Positions 13,666-22,530 of a stretch of 64,000 nucleotides of DNA are shown one piece after another. The stretch is from Closterium sp. NIES-65. Lineage: Eukaryota; Streptophyta; Zygnematophyceae; Desmidiales; Closteriaceae. Within the stretch, counting starts at the first letter, position 1, and every line of letters starts with the position of its first letter. The notes under the pieces are model-generated. The model saw nothing but the letters and a program-made list of their open reading frames with translations. It was not told the origin of the DNA and did no database searches. The translations under genes were made by a program, and so were the position numbers. The DNA lies in NCBI GenBank assembly GCA_948144175.1, contig CANXME010000875.1, forward strand, positions 496,001-560,000. Direction: 5' to 3'.

Positions 13666-14869
13666 TGTACAGAACACCCCCTGAAGTGGTACACCCTGCA
13701 GGGCGCAACTGAAGAAGAGGCGAAGTGAGGAGGAGGAGGAGGGACTGTGAGAGGACTGGAGATAGGAGGCGACAGGTGAAGCCACAGTCACACGGGCAAC
13801 AGGAGCAGCGCGCACAGTGGCTACCGAGCGCACGAAGGCACCAGACTACGGGAGTATCTGGCTCTGCGGCTACGATGAGCGGCAGGAGCAACGGACCCAC
13901 AGGCGACTGGCGAAGCAGGCTCGCTCGGCTACCGAGAGCACGAGGGCTCTGGACTACTAGCGCTGCTGACGACACGACGGCGGCCTCCGCTCTACCTCCC
14001 CTAGCAGTCCCACACCCCCCCCTTCTCACACACCCCTTTGCTGCACCCCTGTCTCCACTCCCACGACACCCTCTTAGCTCCACTCCCTTCGGCTCCCACA
14101 TATCCACCCCCCTTCAACAGCAGCTGCAGCAGTGGGAGACAAAGAAGGAGGAGGAGGAGGGGAAGGGTAGCACCCACACTCATCACCCCCACACTCGCCA
14201 CCCCCATACCCTACCCCCACGGCTGCACAGGGTCCAGGAGCGGCGTCGCGGGCAGCTGCAGGGTCGGCTGCTGCAGGGGTGGCTGCTCTAGGGGCCAGGG
14301 GCGGCTGCTGCAGGGGCAGCTGCTCCAGGGGCCAGGGGCGGCTGCTCCAGGGGCCAGGGGCAGCAGCTCCAGGGGCCAGGGGCGGCTGCTGCTGGTGCAG
14401 AGGCTGGTCGCGCGCTGCTGCAGGGGCGGCGTCGCGAGCTGCTGCACGGGCAGGTCGCACGCTGCTGCAAGGTTGCGACGGGAGGGGGGGGGGGGGGAGC
14501 AGCGGGCGGGCCCCCTAAAGGCGCCGCGACGGGCGACGGGGGGAGCAGCAAGCGGGCCCCCTGAAGGCGCCGCGACGAGCAACGGGGGGGGGGGGGGGGG
14601 GGGGGGGGGGGAGGTGGGGGGCAGCTCGCACGCCCCACGGGCGCCGCGACGAGCGACGGAGGGGGGCAGCGCGAAGGCCCCCGTGAGGGCGCCTCGACGG
14701 ACGGTGAAACCGCCACGCGCCCCGAGCAAGTGGCGGGCAAAAAAATCCGCCACGCGCTCGGAGCGCATGGCGGGAAGAAAAATGCAGCGCCGCGCACCAC
14801 GGGGCGCGTGACGGACAGTACGGCAGCAGAAGCAGTTGGTGGGCCCGTTAAGCTAGGCGGCATGAACAT
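13666..14869 (-). other. Interior of element C, GC-rich, no recognisable gene
   Basis: Contains a block of repeated GGGGCCAGGGGCGGCTGCT units (about 14285-14400), alternating gcgccgcgacg motifs, and a run of more than 25 G (about 14585-14612). Reading frames here are open only because of base composition. It resembles the repetitive leaders of family 2 copia elements in style, not in sequence. Confidence 0.6.
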
Positions 14870-14886
14870 GCTCGCTCTAGATACCA

Positions 14887-15124
14887 TGTCTGAATGACTA
14901 AGTACAGCTAGGCTTAGGAGCCATAGCTTTAGTGGTTGAGAACTTAGGTTTTAGGGTTGAAGGAGGTGTCGAGAGAGTTGAAGCAGGAAAAAGTGACTTC
15001 ACAAAGAAAGATGAGTACAAAATATAGCAAGGAGAAGCATGGTGCACCACCTACAGCAAATTGGGATGTGCTACACTCTACACTGCAGACAATTATAAAG
15101 AACATATATAAATATAGTTCAACA
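14887..15124 (-). repeat. 5' LTR of element C
   Basis: 238 bp; on the minus strand it runs from TGTTGAAC to TTCAGACA, with a TATATTTATATATG box near the start. Directly inside it, 14870-14886 reads CATGGTATCTAGAGCGA on the minus strand, the likely primer-binding site. Confidence 0.8.
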
Positions 15125-15670
15125 TTTTTTTCACCGGCAGGTGCCTACTGCACTTTCTCTCCATCACCACCCTCTGCAGATGCCTCCTCTCCCTCCTCCC
15201 ACACACTAGGAGTCAGGTCCAGCTGCATGGTGATCTGCTCCATTTGCTTGGACACCCTGGCCTCCGACTGTTTCTCCCAGCTCCCATACATCATGCCCTT
15301 AACAAACTTCACATCCCTGCTGTCAAACAACACACCCTTGGAAGGTTCCCACAGCAGCCATCCCTTGCTCTCAGCAGCCAGCCCCGAATGCACACACCAG
15401 ATTGCACTCGCCCCCAACTTACTTCGGTTGGTCTTGGGGACGTGGGCGATTGCCATGCAACCGAACACCCTCAGCATGTCCACCGGCGGCTTCCTCCCAA
15501 GCCACCTCTCCAACGGCACCCACGAGTCATCCCCAACCTTGGTGAGTACCCTGTTCCTAGCGACGATAGCATGCCGAACAGCATGGGGCTACATCAATTT
15601 GCCCAGCCCAGACTCTATGAGCAGCGCCCTAGGTGTCTCCAGAATTGTCCGGTTTGCCCGTTGTGCTACA
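15125..15670 (-). pseudogene. Integrase C-terminal part of element B, between C and H
   Basis: Matches H's integrase core end and downstream region on the minus strand (WLGRKPPVDMLRVFGCMA near 15480). It is bounded on the left by element C and on the right by H, whose target duplication CTACA is at 15666-15670. The gene resumes at 22526 with the TPQSNGVAE region, so H hit B right at the third catalytic segment of integrase. Confidence 0.9.
15666..15670. repeat. Target-site duplication of H, left copy (CTACA)
   Basis: CTACA directly before the 5' LTR, repeated at 22526-22530 directly after the 3' LTR. Element A has the uninterrupted sequence GCTACACCGTTGG at 1889-1901. Confidence 0.95.
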
Positions 15671-16763
15671 TGTTGGGTGCAAATTCACATTGCACGACAT
15701 CCTGCCGTCTGTTTGTACGAGTATGCGTGTGCGAATGCATTTGCGTGTGAATGGTATGTTTGTGTGTTTGTTTGCTTTCGCAATTTTCGCTTGAAGCATT
15801 TGCAGGTACTCGCAAAATGTGCGCTTCGGCATAACATTGTACGCGCTATGAACAGTACAAGCAGAAAGGACGAGCTCGCAAAGGAACCCAAGATGGAAGC
15901 TTTGCGGTTCGGCTTACTTGATTGCGCAGATTCAGTTCTATCCAACTCGAAATTGTACTGTTTTGTTTGGTTGACTATAGTGTAGCAGGGCAGGCACTAT
16001 AGGGGTACAATTTAGGTGAAGGTTGGATGTTGTTTGTCTGTATCTGCATGCTACAGGGCCAGGGGAAACCAGCGGAACCAGCATTTGGCTGGTTGGGCAA
16101 AGACAAAACAGGTTCTGTTTTTAGGACCTGAACCTGGTTGTTGTTTTCCCAGGTTGGAAAAACAGAACCAGAGGTTGTTCACCAACCTATCACCTGCTAT
16201 TTTGTCCAGCCAGGTTGGTTCTGTTGCTTGGAATTATTTGGGATCATCCCTGGTTGTTCCCAGGTTGATTCCCAAGGTCCTTGCTAGCTAGAGCTATTTA
16301 TTCCTTCTCTGTTTGTACCTGAATATAGTGAAATTGATTCAAGCGAATTCCTTCCTTGCTGGAATTTCTTTTCTACGCGGTGCGACGGCGGAATGCTACC
16401 CGAGTCAACGCTAGTACGCTAGCACTCCAACGCTAGGCTAACGCTGTCCGAGCCATAACTTCGTAATGGCAGAACTTTTCGCGAGGCAACTTGGCTTATT
16501 TTAAAGCTCTTGGAGTGAGCTTCGATATAGGAAATTCTCAGCTTAATCCGATCGACGGTGTGCACGATACGCTGCGCGACGTTCAAGGTACTCTTGCTGT
16601 TTTGACTAAGTCCCTCTTGATCCCTCTCTCTACAAACTCGGACCCGAGGATAGGGGCTGGTCTTGTACCAGGCACCCAAGGACCCTTGGAGGTGACCCCG
16701 AGGAGAGGTTTTAAGTGTGATAAAGTCTTAATAGCTTGAGTTTATTAGGCCCTTACACCAACA
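15671..16763 (+). repeat. 5' LTR of H
   Basis: Begins TGTTGGGTGC and ends CACCAACA. It contains a hairpin-forming pair, GGTTCTGTTTTT (16111-16122) and its complement (16158-16169), with a second nested stem AACCTGG/CCAGGTT. The promoter and polyadenylation sites were not located with confidence. Confidence 0.95.
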
Positions 16764-16766
16764 AGC

Positions 16767-16779
16767 TGGTATCAGAGCT
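16767..16779 (+). other. Primer-binding site of H
   Basis: TGGTATCAGAGCT, three bases after the 5' LTR, the classical copia primer site complementary to the 3' end of initiator tRNA-Met. Confidence 0.9.
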
Positions 16780-16809
16780 GCGTTATAGTGATCCTCGATA
16801 TAGGTAGCT

Positions 16810-19800
16810 ATGGCGGGCAACACCTCGGCGGTAGCTGGTGAATCTTCAGCCCAAGATCGCAGCGGCAGCCATGATTCTGGTGTTTCTGCGCCAAGGGGAG
16901 CGCGAACAAGCCAGGGCTCGCTGATCAAGGAGGTGCTGAAAAACTTCACCGTCGAGAAGTTCAATGGTGAGGGCTATGATGATTGGGCCTGGAAAATGCA
17001 ACTTTATTTCCGTCAAATCGGATTGCTGAAACTAATGATTGGGGAGGAGCCTAGACCGAGTGACCCCGCCCTTCAGGAAGATTGGGACGAGCGCGCCTCG
17101 GCTGGCTACTACTTGATGTCGCAGAGTTTGGAGCTGAACCAGCGTCACCACGTCATGCACCTGCTGCCGGAGGTTGAGTGCGGTCCGAAGGCGTGGACCG
17201 TGTTGAAGGAGCTGCACGCCCCGACCTCTGTTGTTGCAACATTGATGCTGGAGAGGGAGCTGTCCGCGTTGCGCCTGAGCGAGGGAGAGCCGGTGCAACC
17301 TGTCCTGGACAAATTGCGCGACCTCTACGCGAAGTTGGCGACCGCAGGAATCACCTACCCGGAGCAAACAAAGTGCTTGAAGATGCTCTCGCTGCTGCCG
17401 GAATCGTGGCTTCAATTTACGAGCGGATTGAGCCTGCCGCAGAACCAGAGCTTGTGGACGCTCGAGTGGGTGCGGACGAAGATTCTGGAGGAGGACTTCC
17501 GTCGCCGCCAACTGAGGGGTGGAGACGACGGCAGCAGCGGCTACGGGATGCAAGGGAGCCGACGTGGCAAAGGACGTGGCTTCGGTGGTGCTGGACGCGG
17601 TGCAAAGAAAGACGACGACTCCAACGACCAACAAGGAGGTACCGGTTGGGGTCGCGGTGCGAAATCTGGACGTGGGGGCAAGTCGGGTGCTGGTGGCAAA
17701 ATGAAAGGGAGTTGCTGGTATTGTGAGAAGGAAGGGCACCCCTGGTTTTTGTGCTATAAGAAACCCGATGGATGGACCCCCCAGAATCGTCACCAGGATG
17801 GCGGCGCGCGGAGGAACCAGAAAAACGGCGCCAACATGGTCGCTGATTCGTCCGACAACAACCCGAAGGGCAACGGCGGTGCGGAGAAGAAGAAGGAGCG
17901 CACCGCGGGCCAATTCTTCCATATGGGAGACAAGGGGGAGCAAGGAGACGCCTCTGCTAAGGCTGGAGCAGAGCTGCACCCCCTGGACTATTGGGTGTTG
18001 GACACAGGCGCTGCTTGGACAATGACGCCGCGCAAGGACCTGCTGGACGACGTACGCGCTGCACCGATTAATGAGGTGTGCTCTGCCTCTGGACACATGT
18101 TGAAGGTGGCTGGTGCGGGACGAGCTGCATTTAAGGGAGCGGATGGCAAGCCGGTGGTGCTGCACGACGTTCTCCTCGTCCCCGACCTGAAGGCCAACCT
18201 CATCTCCCTCCGTAAGCTTGGCAAGGCTGGGGTGAACACCAACACGGATGGGGCTCGCACTTATAAGGGGAAGCTGGGCAATCGGGTGCTTTGGGATCTG
18301 CACGAGAGCAAGGACGTGTACAGATCCATGTGGCAGCTGCCGGCGCTGGCGTGGCACGGTGGGGGGCAGGCTGGAGAGGGGTCTGCATCCCAGGGGGAGT
18401 GCAACGCCGTTGGAGGGGTTGGTGTGAAAGTGTCGGCCAGATCTGGGGAGACAGATTGGGCAACTGCACACCGACGTTTGGGGCATGTGGCAATGCCTTT
18501 GCTGAAGCAGCTGGAGAAGGATGGAGCCGTTAAGGGCTTAAAGCTGAACGGACAACCACCCGATGATAACTGTGAAATTTGCCTCCTTTCAAAGTTCACC
18601 CGTTTCCCCTTCCATAGTGTGGCTGGCAGGAGCAAAAAGCCGTTGGAGCTGGTCCACATGGACTTGGTGGGGCCGCTGCCGGTGCAAGGGCACAAGGGGG
18701 AGCGGTACTTCCTAACCATAGTGGATGACTGGAGCAGGCTAATGTGGGCGTATCCGCTGAAGCAGAAAGATCACGCCGCCTCCACGATTCGGGACGATTG
18801 GCTGCCGTTCGTGGAGAAGCAAGCGGAGTGTGTGGTGAAGCGGATTAGGACAGATCGGGGTGGTGAGTTCCTTGGAGCTGAGATGACGGCCTGGCTCAAG
18901 AAGCAGGGCATCCAGAGGGAGCTGACCACGGCTTACACCCCACAGTCCAACGGTGTAGCAGAACGGGCGAACCGGACAATTCTGGAGACAGCTAGGGCGC
19001 TGCTCATAGAATCTGGGCTGGGCAACTTGATGTGGCCCCATGCTGTTCGGCACGCTACCGTCGCTAGGAACAGGGTACTCACAAAGGTTGGGGATGACTC
19101 GTGGGTGCCGTTGGAGAGGTGGCTTGGGAGGAAGCCGCCGGTGGACATGCTGAGGGTGTTCGGTTGCATGGCAGTCGCCCACGTCCCCAAGACCTACCGC
19201 AGTAAGTTGGGGGCGAGTGCAATCTGGTGTGTGCATTTGGGGCTGGCTGCTGAGAGCAAGGGATGGCTGCTGTGGGAACCCTCCAAGGGTGTGTTATTTG
19301 ACAGCAGGGATGTGAAGTTTGTTGAGGGCATGATGTATGGGAGCTGGGAGAAACAGCCGGAGGCCAGGGTGTCCCAGCAGATGGAGCAGATCACCATGCA
19401 GCTGGACCTGACTCCTAGTGTGTGGGAGGAGGGAGAGGAGGCAGCTGCAGAGGGTGGTGATAAAGAGAAGGTGCAGGAGGCACCTGCTGGTGGAGGTGAT
19501 GGTGTGGAGATTAGCGATAGCACTAGTGGAGCTGCTGGATCCGAGGGAGGAGAGCAGCAGCAGGGGAAACCTAAGAAGCCGAAGGGTGTCATTATGAAGG
19601 GATGGGAGACACCCGTCTCCAGGCCAGGACGTACCCGTATGGCTACTAAGAAGCTGACTGCAGGAGCTGATGTAGCGGAGCAGCAGCTTGGGACCGAGGA
19701 GGCATTGCTGATTCTACCGCATGGCAATGACCCGGATGAGGAGGATCAACCTGCGTACTGTTTTCTTGCCCCTGCACCAGAGGAACCAGCTAGCATGGAG

Positions 19801-21390
19801 GAGGCATTAGCTGGACCAGATAGGGACAAATGGCTAGCTTCCAGGGATGCTGAATACCAGAGCCTGCTGGAGAATGGGACTTGGGAACTAGTGGTGCTGC
19901 CTGAGGGAAAGAAAGCGGTACAATGCAAGTGGGTGCTAAGGATCAAGACTGACGACAAGGGGCAGGTCACCATCTACAAGAGTAGGTTGGTGGCTAAGGG
20001 GTTTATGCAGAAGGAGAAGCGGGACTTCAATGAGATCTTTGCTCCCACTGCCAAACCCCCTACCCTTCGTGTCTTGTTGGCAGATGCAGCCGTTAGTGGG
20101 AAGTTCATTATCCAGATGGACATATCAACGGCATTTCTCAACGGGATTTTAGAGGAGGAGGTGTTCATGACGCAGCCACCTGGGTATGAGGATGGTACGG
20201 GCAGGGTGTGCAAGCTGAAAAAGTCCATCTACGGCTTGAAGCAGGCGCCACGCTGCTGGTACCAGAAGTTGGCAGCTGTTTTAGAGGAGATGGGATTCAG
20301 GACCAGCAGCTGTGATGAGAGCCTCTTTCTCAAGGGGGAGGGGGAGAAGCTGGTGCTGTTTCTGGTCTATGTGGACGACATTCTTCTCTTTAGCAGCAGC
20401 ATGAAGGAGATCCAGAAGGTGCAGCAGCAGCTGATGGAGAACTTCAAGTGCAAGAACCTTGGGGAGGTAAAGTACTACCTCGGGATGCACGTGGAGAGGG
20501 ATCTGGATCACAGGTGGTTGAAGCTGCACCAGGAGAAGTTCATCAAGGAGCTTGGGGAGAAGTACGGAATTGAGAATGAGCGCAAGGTTGCAACTCCCCT
20601 GCCAGCAGAATTCAAGCTTGTGAAAGCTGCAGAGGATGAAGGGGTTGAAGCCGAGGAGCAGCAGCAATTTCAGTCCTTGGTGGGCAGCCTCTTGTATGCA
20701 GCAGTTCACACGAGACCCGACATCTCTTTCTCGGTTGGGCAGCTGGCTAGGGTAGTGCAGAATCCATCAGAGGAGCAGGTGGATGCAGCTGAGCGTGTGG
20801 TGAAGTATCTGAACTCTCACCCAAGCATTGGAGTTCAATACTCCGCATCTGCACAGGTGAAGCAGAAAGGGGTTGAGGTGCTGAAAGAGAAGGGGGAGAG
20901 GCTTGGAGAAGGCAAGCTTTTTCTCACTTGCTTTACTGATGCTACGTGGGCCTCTGAGAAGGAGGATTCCTCATCTGTGGGAGGATACATCTGCGTAGTT
21001 GGGGGAGGACCGGTTAGTTGGAGGTCAAAGAAGCAGACGGAGACAGCACTCTCTTCCGTGGAATCAGAGTACATGGCGATGTTCCATGGGGTGAAGGAGG
21101 TGATTTGGCTGAGGAGGCTGTTGGAGGAGATTGGCCAGGAGCAAAAGGTTGCTACGCCGCTGTTTTGTGATAGCAAGGGAGCTCTTGGGATGGCCAGGAA
21201 CGCTGTGCTTCATGGGCTGAACAAGCACATGCGTATCAAGTGGCACTGGCTGCGTAAGGAGGTGAAGAGGGGGACGGTGAATCCGATCTACATCAAGACT
21301 CACCAGCAGCCAGCAGACTTCCTCACCAAGAGGCTTGCGGATGAGTCTCATTGGCGTTGTGTGCGCATGAGTGGAATGAGCATGAACTAG
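16810..21390 (+). CDS. Copia gag-pol polyprotein, intact (element H)
   Basis: A single frame of 1526 residues, the usual size for a Ty1/copia polyprotein. The first ATG lies 31 bp after the primer-binding site. In order: gag with the retrotransposon capsid helices (residues about 35-220); a Gly/Arg-rich stretch and a CX2CX4HX4C zinc knuckle (from Cys302) for RNA binding; an aspartic protease with Asp398-Thr-Gly; an integrase with an HHCC zinc site (about 550-600) and catalytic Asp618, Asp682 and Glu718; a variable acidic linker (about 870-990); a reverse transcriptase with YVDD at 1187-1190; and RNase H starting at Asp1377. It ends in the typical ADFLTKRL segment. There is no frameshift between gag and pol, so expression is from one polyprotein. 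It is expected to form cytoplasmic virus-like particles and copy its own RNA. Confidence 0.95.
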   Translation: MAGNTSAVAGESSAQDRSGSHDSGVSAPRGARTSQGSLIKEVLKNFTVEKFNGEGYDDWAWKMQLYFRQIGLLKLMIGEEPRPSDPALQEDWDERASAGYYLMSQSLELNQRHHVMHLLPEVECGPKAWTVLKELHAPTSVVATLMLERELSALRLSEGEPVQPVLDKLRDLYAKLATAGITYPEQTKCLKMLSLLPESWLQFTSGLSLPQNQSLWTLEWVRTKILEEDFRRRQLRGGDDGSSGYGMQGSRRGKGRGFGGAGRGAKKDDDSNDQQGGTGWGRGAKSGRGGKSGAGGKMKGSCWYCEKEGHPWFLCYKKPDGWTPQNRHQDGGARRNQKNGANMVADSSDNNPKGNGGAEKKKERTAGQFFHMGDKGEQGDASAKAGAELHPLDYWVLDTGAAWTMTPRKDLLDDVRAAPINEVCSASGHMLKVAGAGRAAFKGADGKPVVLHDVLLVPDLKANLISLRKLGKAGVNTNTDGARTYKGKLGNRVLWDLHESKDVYRSMWQLPALAWHGGGQAGEGSASQGECNAVGGVGVKVSARSGETDWATAHRRLGHVAMPLLKQLEKDGAVKGLKLNGQPPDDNCEICLLSKFTRFPFHSVAGRSKKPLELVHMDLVGPLPVQGHKGERYFLTIVDDWSRLMWAYPLKQKDHAASTIRDDWLPFVEKQAECVVKRIRTDRGGEFLGAEMTAWLKKQGIQRELTTAYTPQSNGVAERANRTILETARALLIESGLGNLMWPHAVRHATVARNRVLTKVGDDSWVPLERWLGRKPPVDMLRVFGCMAVAHVPKTYRSKLGASAIWCVHLGLAAESKGWLLWEPSKGVLFDSRDVKFVEGMMYGSWEKQPEARVSQQMEQITMQLDLTPSVWEEGEEAAAEGGDKEKVQEAPAGGGDGVEISDSTSGAAGSEGGEQQQGKPKKPKGVIMKGWETPVSRPGRTRMATKKLTAGADVAEQQLGTEEALLILPHGNDPDEEDQPAYCFLAPAPEEPASMEEALAGPDRDKWLASRDAEYQSLLENGTWELVVLPEGKKAVQCKWVLRIKTDDKGQVTIYKSRLVAKGFMQKEKRDFNEIFAPTAKPPTLRVLLADAAVSGKFIIQMDISTAFLNGILEEEVFMTQPPGYEDGTGRVCKLKKSIYGLKQAPRCWYQKLAAVLEEMGFRTSSCDESLFLKGEGEKLVLFLVYVDDILLFSSSMKEIQKVQQQLMENFKCKNLGEVKYYLGMHVERDLDHRWLKLHQEKFIKELGEKYGIENERKVATPLPAEFKLVKAAEDEGVEAEEQQQFQSLVGSLLYAAVHTRPDISFSVGQLARVVQNPSEEQVDAAERVVKYLNSHPSIGVQYSASAQVKQKGVEVLKEKGERLGEGKLFLTCFTDATWASEKEDSSSVGGYICVVGGGPVSWRSKKQTETALSSVESEYMAMFHGVKEVIWLRRLLEEIGQEQKVATPLFCDSKGALGMARNAVLHGLNKHMRIKWHWLRKEVKRGTVNPIYIKTHQQPADFLTKRLADESHWRCVRMSGMSMN

Positions 21391-21420
21391 TATGGAATGA
21401 TGGGGATGCAGCCGGCAGGC

Positions 21421-21432
21421 TGAGGGGGAGTG
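21421..21432 (+). other. Polypurine tract of H
   Basis: TGAGGGGGAGTG immediately before the 3' LTR, the plus-strand primer site. The same tract adjoins B's 3' LTR. Confidence 0.9.
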
Positions 21433-22525
21433 TGTTGGGTGCAAATTCACATTGCACGACATCCTGCCGTCTGTTTGTACGAGTATGCGTGTGCGAATGC
21501 ATTTGCGTGTGAATGGTATGTTTGTGTGTTTGTTTGCTTTCGCAATTTTCGCTTGAAGCATTTGCAGGTACTCGCAAAATGTGCGCTTCGGCATAACATT
21601 GTACGCGCTATGAACAGTACAAGCAGAAAGGACGAGCTCGCAAAGGAACCCAAGATGGAAGCTTTGCGGTTCGGCTTACTTGATTGCGCAGATTCAGTTC
21701 TATCCAACTCGAAATTGTACTGTTTTGTTTGGTTGACTATAGTGTAGCAGGGCAGGCACTATAGGGGTACAATTTAGGTGAAGGTTGGATGTTGTTTGTC
21801 TGTATCTGCATGCTACAGGGCCAGGGGAAACCAGCGGAACCAGCATTTGGCTGGTTGGGCAAAGACAAAACAGGTTCTGTTTTTAGGACCTGAACCTGGT
21901 TGTTGTTTTCCCAGGTTGGAAAAACAGAACCAGAGGTTGTTCACCAACCTATCACCTGCTATTTTGTCCAGCCAGGTTGGTTCTGTTGCTTGGAATTATT
22001 TGGGATCATCCCTGGTTGTTCCCAGGTTGATTCCCAAGGTCCTTGCTAGCTAGAGCTATTTATTCCTTCTCTGTTTGTACCTGAATATAGTGAAATTGAT
22101 TCAAGCGAATTCCTTCCTTGCTGGAATTTCTTTTCTACGCGGTGCGACGGCGGAATGCTACCCGAGTCAACGCTAGTACGCTAGCACTCCAACGCTAGGC
22201 TAACGCTGTCCGAGCCATAACTTCGTAATGGCAGAACTTTTCGCGAGGCAACTTGGCTTATTTTAAAGCTCTTGGAGTGAGCTTCGATATAGGAAATTCT
22301 CAGCTTAATCCGATCGACGGTGTGCACGATACGCTGCGCGACGTTCAAGGTACTCTTGCTGTTTTGACTAAGTCCCTCTTGATCCCTCTCTCTACAAACT
22401 CGGACCCGAGGATAGGGGCTGGTCTTGTACCAGGCACCCAAGGACCCTTGGAGGTGACCCCGAGGAGAGGTTTTAAGTGTGATAAAGTCTTAATAGCTTG
22501 AGTTTATTAGGCCCTTACACCAACA
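21433..22525 (+). repeat. 3' LTR of H
   Basis: 1,093 bp, offset by exactly 5,762 bp from the 5' LTR and apparently identical to it throughout. Confidence 0.95.
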
Positions 22526-22530
22526 CTACA
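22526..22530. repeat. Target-site duplication of H, right copy (CTACA)
   Basis: Second copy of CTACA; the interrupted integrase sequence of B continues from here. Confidence 0.95.

Larger units (their letters stand above)
13427..15124 (-). mobile_element. Non-autonomous LTR element C (TRIM/LARD-like) inside B
   Basis: A 1.7 kb element bounded by direct repeats of about 238 bp (13427-13665 and 14887-15124) that begin TG and end CA on the minus strand. The internal edge of the 5' LTR carries TGGTATCTAGAGC, a near match to the tRNA-Met primer site used by the other copia elements. The 1.2 kb interior is GC-rich with poly-G runs and has no gag, protease, integrase or RT, so it must have been mobilised in trans. 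It interrupts B in the integrase/RT linker; the flanks TTGTT and TTTTT look like an imperfect target duplication. Confidence 0.8.
15671..22525 (+). mobile_element. Intact copia element H (family 1), nested in B
   Basis: Complete plus-strand LTR retrotransposon: 5' LTR 15671-16763, primer-binding site 16767-16779, one gag-pol frame 16810-21390, polypurine tract 21421-21432, 3' LTR 21433-22525. Both LTRs are 1,093 bp and appear identical on reading. The element is bordered by a perfect 5-bp target duplication, CTACA. All catalytic motifs are present and there is no internal stop. It sits in reverse orientation inside a related, older element (B). By sequence it looks recently inserted and potentially active; activity is inference. 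Confidence 0.95.

Noticed and set aside
17032-18486. 484-codon minus-strand frame inside element H (and its counterpart at 2285-3403 plus in A)
   Set aside because: It lies entirely antisense to the intact gag-protease-integrase frame and shows no family resemblance; it is a codon-usage shadow.
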